Below, one piece after another: positions 34,719 through 43,149 of a stretch of DNA of 64,000 bases. This DNA is from Anaerolineales bacterium. Its GTDB lineage: Bacteria > Chloroflexota > Anaerolineae > 4572-78 > J111. The position numbers and the translations under genes are program-made. The stretch spans positions 1,674,001 to 1,738,000 of the forward strand of contig JABTUK010000002.1 of NCBI GenBank assembly GCA_015075405.1, in the 5' to 3' direction. Under the pieces are notes generated by a model that saw only the letters and a program-made list of their open reading frames with translations, made no database searches and was not told where the DNA came from. Each line of letters starts with the position of its first letter. Positions within the stretch are counted from its first letter, which is position 1.

Positions 34719-36272
34719 GTGTCGTTAAAATTGGTTGCCTGCACCGCGTTAGTTTTTTTCACTGCCGGCTGCGGCCCGGCTGTTATCTCTGACAGCGCCC
34801 ATGTGAGTCAAGCGCCTGCCAGCGCCGCCCCTACGCCTACCCCCCCCTCTCCACCTGCCAACAATGAGCCAGTTGTGCTGGTCCCAACCCAAATTGTCTC
34901 GACTGTATCTGCTGCTTCCGAGCCGGTTGCCGTCATCGAGGCTATGCCCATTCCTACCCCCGCCGGTCCTCCGTTTTCGTATCACATCATCGAAGAAGGC
35001 GAAACTTTGAGTTATATTTCCTGGCTTTATGACACCCCGCTCGAAGAATTGGTGGTCCTCAATAAATTAGGCGGGCCGGATGCCATTATCCAAACCGGCC
35101 AGTCGTTGCGCATTCCTCTGCGCCTGGAAGATACATCGCCCCGGCAGATGCTCTTGCCCGACAGCGAGGTTGTTTACAGTCCGGCCTATGTGGGCTTCAA
35201 TATCCAGGAATTTATCGAAAGCAAAGGCGGCTATTTGGTTGGCTACACCGAGTATGTGGATGGCCAGCTCTTAACCGGAGCCGAAATTGTCGAACGAGTG
35301 GCCCAGCAGTTCAGCGTGGGGCCGCGCCTGCTGCTGGCTTTGTTGGAACATTACGGCGGCTGGGTAACCAATCCCTACCCCAACGCCGAAGCGATTAACC
35401 GCATGCTGGGGCCGCAAAATCCGCGTGGCAGCAGTTTGTACCTGGCCCTCGGCTGGACGGCCAACCGCATCAACGCCGGGTATTACGGCTACAAACGCGA
35501 TGGCTTTTGGGTTTTCTCCCTGGCCGACCGCCAGCGCGCAGTCACGCCAGAAGGGTTGAACGCCGGCACAGTAGGCGTCCAAAATATTTTGGCTCTCCAT
35601 TCCGACCAGGAAACCTGGACCAAAGAATTGGGGCCGGACGGTCTGCTGGCCGATTATCGCACCCTGTTTGGCGACCCGTTGGCCCACTCGATTGAGCCGT
35701 TGATTCCCAAATCGCTGGCGCAGCCGCCGCTCAGCCTGCCCTGGGCCAAAGGCAAGGGCTTTTACATTACCAGCGGCCCCCACCCTGCCTACGCCGACGG
35801 CAGCGCCTGGGCGGCCATTGATTTTGGCCCGCCCGATGTCCTGGGTAATTGCTATTACTCAGCCGAACCAAACACAGCAGCGGCAGATGGCGTAATTGTG
35901 GTGGCCCGTCATGGCGCGGTTGAACTAGACCTCGACGGGGACGGCAATATCCAAACTGGCTGGGTGTTGCAATATTTGCACGTGGTTCTGGATGCGGATC
36001 GGCCCGTTCAGGTGGGGCAGCGGGTGACGGCAGGCGATATTATCGGCTATGCTTCCTGTGAAGGCGGGTTGGCTAATTCCAGCCATCTGCATTTTTCCCG
36101 CCGCTACAACGGCGAGTGGATGGACGCCGGCAGCCCGGTGCCGATGGACCTGTCCGGCTGGGTCGTCCAGCCAACCCTGGCCGCTTATGAAGGCAGCCTC
36201 AAAAACGGCAGTGCCGTGCGCGAGGCCTGCGAGTGCTGGGAAACTGAAAAAAATTTAATCGTTAACCAGTAA
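34719..36272 (+). CDS. LysM-M23 peptidoglycan hydrolase-like lipoprotein
   Basis: 517 residues from a GTG. The signal ends in the lipobox TAGC. A Pro/Thr linker is followed by one LysM domain (YHIIEEGETLSYISWLYDTPLEELVVLNKL...LRIPL), which binds glycan. Residues ~145-350 are a helical region of unknown fold. The C-terminal M23 domain shows the zinc ligands in HPAYADGSAWAAIDFG and HLHFS, plus a Ca-loop-like DLDGDGNIQ. M23 enzymes cut peptide cross-links. It precedes mltG, so both act on the cell wall. Confidence 0.85.
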   Translation: MSLKLVACTALVFFTAGCGPAVISDSAHVSQAPASAAPTPTPPSPPANNEPVVLVPTQIVSTVSAASEPVAVIEAMPIPTPAGPPFSYHIIEEGETLSYISWLYDTPLEELVVLNKLGGPDAIIQTGQSLRIPLRLEDTSPRQMLLPDSEVVYSPAYVGFNIQEFIESKGGYLVGYTEYVDGQLLTGAEIVERVAQQFSVGPRLLLALLEHYGGWVTNPYPNAEAINRMLGPQNPRGSSLYLALGWTANRINAGYYGYKRDGFWVFSLADRQRAVTPEGLNAGTVGVQNILALHSDQETWTKELGPDGLLADYRTLFGDPLAHSIEPLIPKSLAQPPLSLPWAKGKGFYITSGPHPAYADGSAWAAIDFGPPDVLGNCYYSAEPNTAAADGVIVVARHGAVELDLDGDGNIQTGWVLQYLHVVLDADRPVQVGQRVTAGDIIGYASCEGGLANSSHLHFSRRYNGEWMDAGSPVPMDLSGWVVQPTLAAYEGSLKNGSAVREACECWETEKNLIVNQ

Positions 36273-36273
36273 C

Positions 36274-36362
36274 AGTGGATCCAAATTTGAGGAGCCAGCA
36301 CGCCCACGTGCGGTGGTGTTCGGCACGTGGGCGTGCCTCACTCCTCGAAAATTGGATCTACT
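36274..36362. repeat. Palindromic repeat with GAGGAGCCAGCACGCC core, second copy
   Basis: Outer arms AGTGGATCCAA / TTGGATCTACT, inner TTGAGGAG / CTCCTCGAA. The core matches the minus strand of 8740-8839 closely. Confidence 0.7.
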
Positions 36363-36395
36363 GAGTAAAGTTTAATCGGGATAAGCCATTATCAA

Positions 36396-36454
36396 AGAAA
36401 TAAGAAATAAGAAGAACTCACACTTCTTATTTCTTAAATTCTTATTTCTTATTT
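36396..36454. repeat. AAGAAATAAG-word hairpin
   Basis: AAGAAATAAGAAATAAGAAG on the left and CTTCTTATTTCTTAAATTCT on the right, just upstream of mltG. AT-rich version of the word-hairpin plan. Confidence 0.65.
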
Positions 36455-36478
36455 GTAAGATACTATTGAGGCGCATGT

Positions 36479-37645
36479 ATGGTTGTAGTAAGAGCGTTTT
36501 TTCGCTTGATTGTTTTTATCATTGCCATTGGGGCCATTGTGGTGATTTTGGGCGCAGGCTATTGGGCCTTTGCCAACCAAAACAGCGAAGCCGCCGCCGC
36601 TATTTCGGTGGGTACTTCGTCGGGGCTGCGCTCGCCGGAAAATATTGAAGATTTTTTTGTGGGGCTGTACTTGCAGAGCCAGGCTGAAACGATCAACACC
36701 CCTATCTCCGATGATCCCTCGCCCGTCCCCTTCACCGTTGAGGTGGGTGAGACCGCGGTTAGCGTCGCCAACAAGCTCTATGAAATGAGCCTCATCTCCG
36801 ATCCCGATGTTTTTCGACGCTTTTTGAGTTACAACGGGCTGGACGCCACCCTGGAGGCCGGCGATTACGAACTGCGCCGCAACATGACCATGCGTGATAT
36901 TGCCGAAACGCTGCAAAAGGCCAATTTTGAAGAAGTATCCATCACTATTCCCGAAGGCTGGCGGGCCGAGCAGGTGGCCGAACTGCTGACCCAGGAAAAT
37001 ATTATGGATGGAGCGGCCTTTTTGGCGGCCGTGCGCCAGGGCGTTGGGGTGGAGCATCCGCTGCTGGCCGACCGGCCGGCCGGAGCCTCGTATGAGGGCT
37101 ATCTGTTCCCCGATACGTATCGCCTGCCCATCAAAGCAACCCCGGAAGATCTGATCCAACGTATGATTGAAAATATGGCCAGCAAAATTCCGGCCAATGC
37201 CCTCGATTTGGCCGCCGGTCAGGGTTACACGTTCTACGAGATTTTAACCATTGCCTCTATTGTCGAACGTGAGGCGGTGATTCCGGCTGAACGCCCCACT
37301 ATCGCCAGCGTTTACCTGAACCGCCTGGCTCAAGGGATGTATTTGCAAGCTGACCCTACCGTGCAATACGCCATGGGCTACCAGACCGACAGCGGCCAGT
37401 GGTGGAAAACTCCCGTGCTGCTGGAGGAGTATTCTCAGGTCAACTCGCCCTACAATACCTATCTCAACCCTGGCTTGCCGCCCGGCCCCATTGCCAGCCC
37501 CGGCGCGTCGTCTATCAATGCCACCTTGCAACCAGAACAAACCGATTATCTCTTCTTTATGGGCTGCGGCGGCGAAGGCGCGCACCTCTTCGCCAACGAT
37601 TTTGCTACCCACGAAGTCAACGTCGCCGCTTGCGGCGGGGGATGA
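36479..37645 (+). CDS. mltG: Endolytic transglycosylase MltG
   Basis: 388 residues. TM anchor at ~8-30, then a LysM-like unit (VEVGETAVSVANKLYEMSLI) and the YceG/MltG domain with YEGYLFPDTYRLP, catalytic Glu263 in TIASIVEREA, SVYLNRLAQGMYLQADPTVQYAMG and YNTYLNPGLPPGPIASPG. MltG cuts nascent glycan strands and so sets their length. GAGG lies 7 bases before the ATG at 36479. The stop TGA falls inside a repeat (37641-37720), so the last residues (ACGGG) may be remodelled. Confidence 0.93.
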   Translation: MVVVRAFFRLIVFIIAIGAIVVILGAGYWAFANQNSEAAAAISVGTSSGLRSPENIEDFFVGLYLQSQAETINTPISDDPSPVPFTVEVGETAVSVANKLYEMSLISDPDVFRRFLSYNGLDATLEAGDYELRRNMTMRDIAETLQKANFEEVSITIPEGWRAEQVAELLTQENIMDGAAFLAAVRQGVGVEHPLLADRPAGASYEGYLFPDTYRLPIKATPEDLIQRMIENMASKIPANALDLAAGQGYTFYEILTIASIVEREAVIPAERPTIASVYLNRLAQGMYLQADPTVQYAMGYQTDSGQWWKTPVLLEEYSQVNSPYNTYLNPGLPPGPIASPGASSINATLQPEQTDYLFFMGCGGEGAHLFANDFATHEVNVAACGGG

Positions 37646-37720
37646 GGCGAGGAAGCGTGAGGCGATGAGGCGAAAAATCCGTCCCCTCGCGTCCTCGCCT
37701 CCTCGCGTCCTCGTTTCATC
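37641..37720. repeat. GAGGCG/CCTCGC word hairpin over the mltG stop
   Basis: GATGAGGCGAGGAAGCGTGA on the left and CCTCGCGTCCTCGCCTCCTC on the right. It provides the mltG stop codon and probably its terminator. Confidence 0.7.
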
Positions 37721-37732
37721 ACAGGGGAAACT

Positions 37733-38533
37733 ATGCCCGATGAAATAATTGTCCTGGGTTCCTCTTCCGGCCTGCCCACCGAGCGGCGTTTTGCCCCTGG
37801 CTATGCGCTGACTGCCGCCGGCAAGCTGTTTCTGCTCGACTGCGGCGCGCCGGCCAGCACCCTCCTATATCGGTATCAATTAGACCCGGTGGACGTGGAA
37901 GCCATTTTTCTGAGCCATTGGCACATGGACCACGTAGCCAGCCTGGGCCTCTTTTTGAGCCAGAACCGGCTGCTGAAGCGTCTCGGCCCCCTGGCTGTTT
38001 ACGGACCGCGCGGCACTCGCGGCAAAGTACGCCGCTTGCTAAGCGACTCGTTTTTGCTGGCCGACGAGTTGGGCTACCCTCTCAACCTGACCAACATCGA
38101 GTGCAACGAATCTTACCAGGAAGCGCTGCTGCGCGTCACCTATTTCAAAACGCAGCACCTGGAGCGGCCCAAGCTCAAAACCCAATTTGGTTCAAAAGCC
38201 ACCGCCTGCGGTATGGTCATTGACGGTCCCGGCTGGCGCGTTGTTTACAGCGGCGACCTTAGTTCTTCGCAGGAGTTGGGGCCGTATATCGAAGGCTGTG
38301 ATTTGCTGATCCACGAAATGGCCCACCTCCCCCCCGAAGAAGTCGCCACATTTGCCGCTACTGCTAAAATACCGCATGTCCTCATCAGCCACATCGGCCC
38401 GGAGTTTGACGAAGCCCCCGAAAAAATTGTCGAAGCATTTGCCGGGATTTACCGGGGCCAACTGACGGTGGCCGAGGACGGAACGCGGGTCGCGCTCAAG
38501 TCCACAAGCAGGCAGAAAAAACAAGTCTCGTGA
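37733..38533 (+). CDS. MBL-fold metallohydrolase (RNase Z-like)
   Basis: 266 residues. The metal site SHWHMDH is clear, with Asp in LLDCGAP before it, Asp in VVYSGDLSSSQEL and His in ISHIGPEF after it. The general plan (GSSSGLPTERRFAPGYAL at the start) resembles RNase Z/arylsulfatase-type MBL proteins, but the RNase Z exosite is not evident. Two-metal hydrolase, substrate unknown. AGGGGAAACT precedes the ATG. Probably cytoplasmic. Confidence 0.8.
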   Translation: MPDEIIVLGSSSGLPTERRFAPGYALTAAGKLFLLDCGAPASTLLYRYQLDPVDVEAIFLSHWHMDHVASLGLFLSQNRLLKRLGPLAVYGPRGTRGKVRRLLSDSFLLADELGYPLNLTNIECNESYQEALLRVTYFKTQHLERPKLKTQFGSKATACGMVIDGPGWRVVYSGDLSSSQELGPYIEGCDLLIHEMAHLPPEEVATFAATAKIPHVLISHIGPEFDEAPEKIVEAFAGIYRGQLTVAEDGTRVALKSTSRQKKQVS

Positions 38534-38602
38534 TGCGTGATAGGTGAGAATTTCAGATGAAAAATTCTCACGAATTGCGCTTCACGCCAGCCAAACTTTT
38601 GA

Positions 38603-38783
38603 GCAACTGTTCATGTATGTCATTTCGACCGAAGGGAGAAATCCCCCATATCTTACTTTTAGCCAACAGGTGGGTGGTAATAGCAGAATTTTGTCCAACT
38701 TTATCCGGTCAGGGCGGTTTTACTTATTGCGCCTTGAGGATTTCTCGGCCTGCGGCCTCGAAATGACATGCATGAGCAGTAAC
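38603..38783. mobile_element. MITE-like element, older copy
   Basis: Ends GCAACTGTTCATG and GAGCAGTAAC with inner TGTCATTTCGACC / CTCGAAATGACAT. The left end is mutated and I see no target duplication, so this is an older member of the family at 1843. Confidence 0.75.
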
Positions 38784-38791
38784 GAACCACC

Positions 38792-40465
38792 TTACAAAAA
38801 GTTCGGCTCGCGGTATTCCCCAAAAACCTCTCTGAACACATCCATAATTTCCTGCAAGGTAACGTAAGCTTTAACAGCGTCGAGAATGTAAGGCATGAGA
38901 TTGGCGCTGCCTTGGGCGGCCTGACGCAAATCGGCCAGGCAGCGAGAGACAGCCTTGTTATCCCGCTGGGCCATCATCTCGGCCAGGCGGGCACACTGCC
39001 GCTCGTAGCCCTGGGGGTCCATCTCTAAAATGGGGATGCGGATGGGGTCGGCGCTGAGATATTCGTTGACGCTGACAATCGTCCGCTGTTTGGTATCAAT
39101 TTCATATTGGTAGCGATAGGCGGCGTCGGCAATCTCCTTTTGAAAGAAGCCGCTTTCAATGGCCGGCAAGACGCCGCCCATCGCCTCGATCCGCTCAAAG
39201 TAGGCCCAGGTTTCCGCCTCCATTCGGTCGGTCAGCGCTTCGACAAAGTAGCTGCCGCCGAGCGGGTCAACCGTGTTGGTCACGCCGCTTTCGTGGGCAA
39301 TGATTTGCTGGGTGCGCAGGGCGATCCGCACGGCCTGCTCGCTGGGCAGGGCCAGGGCCTCGTCCATCGAGTTGGTGTGCAGGCTTTGCGTTCCGCCCAA
39401 GACCGCCGCCAGGGCTTGCAAAGCGACGCGGGCAATATTATTTTCCGGCTCCTGGGCCGTCAAACTGACCCCCGCCGTCTGGGTGTGAAAGCGCAGCCGC
39501 CACGAACGCGGGTCGGCGGCCCCAAATTTTTCCTTCATCACCCTGGCCCAGATACGACGGGCCGCCCGGTATTTGGCGATTTCTTCAAAAAAGTCGTTGT
39601 GGGCGTTGAAGAAAAAGCTCAGCCGGGGCGCAAAGTCATCCACCGCCAGCCCGCGGGCCAGCCCGCCCTTGACATACTCGATGCCGTCAGCCAGGGTAAA
39701 GGCCAATTCCTGCACGGCGGTGCTGCCGGCTTCGCGGATATGGTAGCCGCTGATGCTGATCGGGTTCCAACGTGGCAGTTCTCTGGCCCCAAATTCAAGG
39801 GTATCTACGACCAGCCGCAGACTCGGCAGCGGCGGAAAGATGTACTCTTTTTGGGCGATGTACTCTTTGAGGATGTCATTTTGCAGCGTGCCGCCCAATC
39901 TATCCCGCGGAATACCACGCTGGTCGGCTACGGCAATGTACATGGCCCAGATGATAGCCGCCGGACTGTTGATGGTCATGCTGGTAGTGATCCGGTCCAA
40001 CGGCAGCCCGTCGAGCAGCAGTTCCATATCGCGCAGGGAGGAGACGGCCACGCCGCATTTGCCGAATTCGCCCTCGGCTGCGGGGGCGTTGGTGTTGTAG
40101 CCGTACAGGGTCGGCAGGTCAAAGGCGATGGACAGGCCGGTTTGACCCTGGCTTAACAAATATTTGAAGCGCCGGTTGGTCTCTTCGGCGCTGCCAAAGC
40201 CGGCGAACTGGCGCATGGTCCACAATTTGCCCCGGTAGCCGCTGGCGTGAACGCCGCGAGTGTAGGGATATTGGCCGGGGAAATTAAGCCGGGCCATGTA
40301 GTCGTCGTAACTGCTATCTTTTGGGGCATAAAGCCGCTCGACGGGGGTGGAAGAGGTGGTTACGAAGTTTTCCTGGCGCTCCGGCAGTTGGGCCAGCGTT
40401 TCTTTGAGGGTGGTTGCTTCCCACTCGGCTTTGGCCGTGAGGTAGGGATCGGTTGGGTTGGTCAT
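38792..40465 (-). CDS. Methylmalonyl-CoA mutase, catalytic (alpha-type) subunit
   Basis: 557 residues, the size of the TIM-barrel subunit without the B12-binding domain. [92 protein letters not shown] and [33 protein letters not shown] are all hallmark mutase stretches; His in SGYHIREAG is the catalytic one. The enzyme interconverts methylmalonyl- and succinyl-CoA. The B12 subunit must be encoded elsewhere. GAGGAGG precedes the ATG. In the substrate region RGVH replaces the common RGP, so a related acyl-CoA mutase is possible. Confidence 0.9.
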   Translation of the reverse strand: MTNPTDPYLTAKAEWEATTLKETLAQLPERQENFVTTSSTPVERLYAPKDSSYDDYMARLNFPGQYPYTRGVHASGYRGKLWTMRQFAGFGSAEETNRRFKYLLSQGQTGLSIAFDLPTLYGYNTNAPAAEGEFGKCGVAVSSLRDMELLLDGLPLDRITTSMTINSPAAIIWAMYIAVADQRGIPRDRLGGTLQNDILKEYIAQKEYIFPPLPSLRLVVDTLEFGARELPRWNPISISGYHIREAGSTAVQELAFTLADGIEYVKGGLARGLAVDDFAPRLSFFFNAHNDFFEEIAKYRAARRIWARVMKEKFGAADPRSWRLRFHTQTAGVSLTAQEPENNIARVALQALAAVLGGTQSLHTNSMDEALALPSEQAVRIALRTQQIIAHESGVTNTVDPLGGSYFVEALTDRMEAETWAYFERIEAMGGVLPAIESGFFQKEIADAAYRYQYEIDTKQRTIVSVNEYLSADPIRIPILEMDPQGYERQCARLAEMMAQRDNKAVSRCLADLRQAAQGSANLMPYILDAVKAYVTLQEIMDVFREVFGEYREPNFL

Positions 40466-40483
40466 TAATGCCTCCTCGGAAAT

Positions 40484-40552
40484 AATCCACAGATTACACA
40501 GATTTCGCAGATAAATTTAACAATCTGTGTCATCTGCGAAATCTGCGGATTT
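40484..40552. repeat. Dispersed repeat AATCCACAGATTACACAG dyad
   Basis: AATCCACAGATTACACAGAT and AAATCTGCGGATT arms upstream of the mutase gene. The rest of 40553-40670 shows no gene. Confidence 0.65.
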
Positions 40553-40676
40553 TCGTCCTGGTGGTGTGCGATGGTTGATGTTGGCTTCGGGGATTGTTTT
40601 AACGGTTCGGGGAACAGGGGTGGAAAGAGAAGAGATTTCCATTAAATTATAGAGCGTTTGCGGCCAGTTGAAAAAA

Positions 40677-40698
40677 GACCCGACTCGAATGAGTCGGG
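40677..40698 (-). terminator. Rho-independent terminator of the AbrB-like gene
   Basis: CCCGACTC-GAAT-GAGTCGGG; on the minus strand it is followed by TCTTTTTTC, so it ends the gene at 40750. Confidence 0.8.
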
Positions 40699-40749
40699 GC
40701 TCGTGCTTTAAAAAGAGGGAAGGCTAACCTGTACGTTATTGAAGGTTTG

Positions 40750-40998
40750 CTACCTCATTGTCCATTCCAGGTGGAAGTTGTACTCGGTGGCCGATTCTTG
40801 CCCCAGGCATCCGGCTAACTCGTCAAGGGGTTCCTCTGGAGCGATGCTAACTTCCGGGAGAATACGAATTTCCCCTTTTTGTATGATAAGACGAAGATGC
40901 CGGCCTAATCCAGCCGCATCTAAAGTCTCTTGGTCCACAACCAGGTTTCCTTCCGCGACAACTTCTATTTCCTTTATATCAGGAGGTTTAGTTGTCAT
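40750..40998 (-). CDS. Small AbrB/antitoxin-like protein
   Basis: 82 residues from the ATG at 40998 (GGAAGG 4 bases upstream). IEVVAEGNLVVDQETLDAAGLGRHLRLIIQKGEIRILPE follows the swapped-hairpin AbrB plan: strand, V-D-x-E-x-L-x-x-x-G-L, strand, G-E-I-x-I-L-P. The C-terminal 25 residues (EEPLDELAGCLGQESATEY) could be a toxin-binding tail, but no toxin gene is adjacent. A clear terminator follows. Confidence 0.6.
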   Translation of the reverse strand: MTTKPPDIKEIEVVAEGNLVVDQETLDAAGLGRHLRLIIQKGEIRILPEVSIAPEEPLDELAGCLGQESATEYNFHLEWTMR

Positions 40999-41141
40999 AT
41001 TGCCTTCCATTCCACTTTTACAGGTATTTTCTTACATCTTACCAAACTTCCGGCCCTTTGTAAACAAAAATTCGGATACCCCTGAAAATCAGGAAACATC
41101 CGAACAGAGGTGATGAGTTTCATTTCGGTCACAGTGATATG

Positions 41142-41194
41142 GTGATGCGTGATACGTGATGCGTGAGGATTGTAGGTCACGTATCACGCATCAC
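41142..41194. repeat. GTGATGCGTGATACGTGA hairpin
   Basis: 18-base perfect arms GTGATGCGTGATACGTGA / TCACGTATCACGCATCAC. The words return once near 38530. Confidence 0.7.
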
Positions 41195-41239
41195 TTTCAA
41201 ATTAACCAGCCCTCCACCCCTCCAGCCTTCCAACCCTCC

Positions 41240-42826
41240 TCACTCCCCCGCCCAATCCGCCAGACTCCACACAATTTTGACCTTTGTACCGACCTCAGCC
41301 CACTCGTATAGGGTGGCGGCGTCTTCGTCGCTGAGGATGACGCAGCCGTAGGAGACGCGCTGGCCCAGGTAGCCGTCCCACAGTTTGTAGCCGGTATGCT
41401 TGACAATCGGCAGGGAGTGGATGCCGTTTTCCAGGGTGCCGGCCCAGTAAATGCCCATCCAATAGGGCATATCCAGGTTCCAGGTGGCGGCGTAGGCCAC
41501 ATCAATTTTGTCCAGAATTTCAAACTCGCCGATGGCCGTATCACGGCCCGGCTCGCCGGTGGAAACGACAAAATCAAAGACCTGCTTGTTCTTATCAAAG
41601 ACCCACATGCGCTGCTCGGCAATGCCGACGACAATCAGCCGGTCTTTGACCAAGGCCGGGGGGATGGGCTTTTCCGGGGCGGTCTGGGGGGCCAGGGCAA
41701 ATTCGATGTCGGCGATTTCGCGGCGCGGCTCCGGCAAATCGGGGCGCAGGGCGATAGCCATTTCGAGGGCGTCCCTGGCCTGCTTCATTTTATTGGCCCC
41801 TTGCAGGGCCAGACCGTGATTGTAATAGGCGCTGTAGAGCAGGTCTTTCACGTGAACGTAAGCGCCATCCTCGGCCCGCACCGCTTCCAACGACTCGATG
41901 GCTTTTTGCCATTCGCCGGCCTGATAATGCTTGACCCCCTGCAAATAATTTGCAGCCAGGCGATCCTCCTGCCGGGCACGCAACTGGCCGGGGGTCAGGC
42001 GCAGGGCTTGTTCAAACATAGGCCGGGCCTCTTCAATAAACCCTTTGTGGCGTAGAGCAATCCCTTGTTGCAGATAGGCGTGGGTCAACTGCTCCTTGAG
42101 CGCGGCGGACTCAGGCTGAGTTTGGCGCAGCCCCTCCAAAATGGCAATCGCCCGGCCCCAATCTCGACTGGCCCAGGCTTCATCCAGGGCGGCCGGGCGC
42201 TCTCGTAGAAACGAGTCAATCGGGGCCGGCTCCGGCGCAGTCGCGCCGACGGGTAAGGTCAGCCCCAAAAATAACACGCCCAACCCGGTGGTCGCCGCCA
42301 CTGCGACAACAATCAGCGCGATGAGATGAAAAGTTTGAGACGAGAGTTTGAACGGTCTGGTGACCGAGGCCGGCGGCTGCGGTGATGGCATCGGCAGGGT
42401 GGCGGCTTGATGGGGCCGGCTGTCCTCCATGGGCAGAGTGGCCGGCTTATGGGTCTGGGTGAAGGAGGGCATAGGTTGAGTCGTGGCTATTTTGGTTGGT
42501 TTTGTCGGGGCGGGCGCGGGCAGAATCGTAACCCGGCTGGATGGCTGGGTGGCAAACCGTTTAGCCAGCCACTGTTCCGCCTGGGCCAGGCTGGGATGGA
42601 GGGGATTGATGCTGCGGGCCTGAGCCAGGGCGGCTTCGGCCTCGGCCAATTCGGGGGCCACCGCCGACAGCCACAGCCAGGCCGCCTGATTGACCGGCTG
42701 CGCCGCCACCACTTTTCGCAGCGCATCACGGGCCTCGATCTTGCGCCCGGCTTTGGCCAGATGAACGGCATATTGAAATTGATCTACCGGTGAGGCCGGC
42801 CGGGTTGGGTCGAGAGGTTGGCTCAT
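41240..42826 (-). CDS. L,D-transpeptidase (YkuD) with TPR region
   Basis: About 528 residues from the ATG at 42826; two upstream in-frame ATGs have no better ribosome site. Residues ~1-90 and ~190-390 contain TPR-like helix pairs (AVHLAKAGRKIEARDALRKVV, LTHAYLQQGIALRHKGFIEEARPMFEQAL, DLLYSAYYNHGLALQGANKMKQARDAL) around one membrane segment. The YkuD domain at the C-terminus has GIHSLP and the catalytic SYGCVILSDEDA (Cys). It should cross-link peptidoglycan outside the membrane. Fits with the cell-wall genes at 34719 and 36479. Confidence 0.88.
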   Translation of the reverse strand: MSQPLDPTRPASPVDQFQYAVHLAKAGRKIEARDALRKVVAAQPVNQAAWLWLSAVAPELAEAEAALAQARSINPLHPSLAQAEQWLAKRFATQPSSRVTILPAPAPTKPTKIATTQPMPSFTQTHKPATLPMEDSRPHQAATLPMPSPQPPASVTRPFKLSSQTFHLIALIVVAVAATTGLGVLFLGLTLPVGATAPEPAPIDSFLRERPAALDEAWASRDWGRAIAILEGLRQTQPESAALKEQLTHAYLQQGIALRHKGFIEEARPMFEQALRLTPGQLRARQEDRLAANYLQGVKHYQAGEWQKAIESLEAVRAEDGAYVHVKDLLYSAYYNHGLALQGANKMKQARDALEMAIALRPDLPEPRREIADIEFALAPQTAPEKPIPPALVKDRLIVVGIAEQRMWVFDKNKQVFDFVVSTGEPGRDTAIGEFEILDKIDVAYAATWNLDMPYWMGIYWAGTLENGIHSLPIVKHTGYKLWDGYLGQRVSYGCVILSDEDAATLYEWAEVGTKVKIVWSLADWAGE

Positions 42827-42898
42827 GAGTTTTGACGCTGGCCTAAGATTATGTCTGCTCATTATAACAAACTTCGGGCGATTTGCCAACGAGAAGAG

Positions 42899-43054
42899 AG
42901 AGAAGATGGTAGATAGTAGATAGTAGATAGTAGATGGTAGATAGCAAAAATAGATGATTTCTATCTTCTATCCTCTATCTTCTATCTTCTATCTTCTATC
43001 CTCTATCTTCTATCCTCTACCTTCTATCCTCTACCTTCTATCCTCTATCTTCCG
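42899..43054. repeat. GTAGATA / CTATCTT word hairpin
   Basis: TAGTAGATAGTAGATAGTAG on the left and tandem TCTATCCTCTATCTTCTATC on the right. One strand is nearly pure purine, the other pyrimidine. Words are 7-10 bases with no unique spacers. Confidence 0.8.
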
Positions 43055-43081
43055 ATGGTCGTGTTTAAGCCTCATGTACCA

Positions 43082-43111
43082 TTGATTGGCGCAAAAAATC
43101 TATGGTATAAT
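43082..43111 (+). promoter_or_regulatory. Promoter of the cNMP-patatin gene
   Basis: TTGATT (43082-43087), an 18-base spacer and TATAAT (43106-43111), 38 bases before the ATG. Confidence 0.6.
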
Positions 43112-43149
43112 TGTTAAAATTTTGGTGACATTATTGTGGACCATTCCCA

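Noticed and set aside
42899..43054. Tandem CTATCTT/CTATCCT units resembling a CRISPR array
   Set aside because: Units are 7-10 bases, contiguous, without unique spacers of constant length, and no cas genes are present. It is one arm of a word hairpin.
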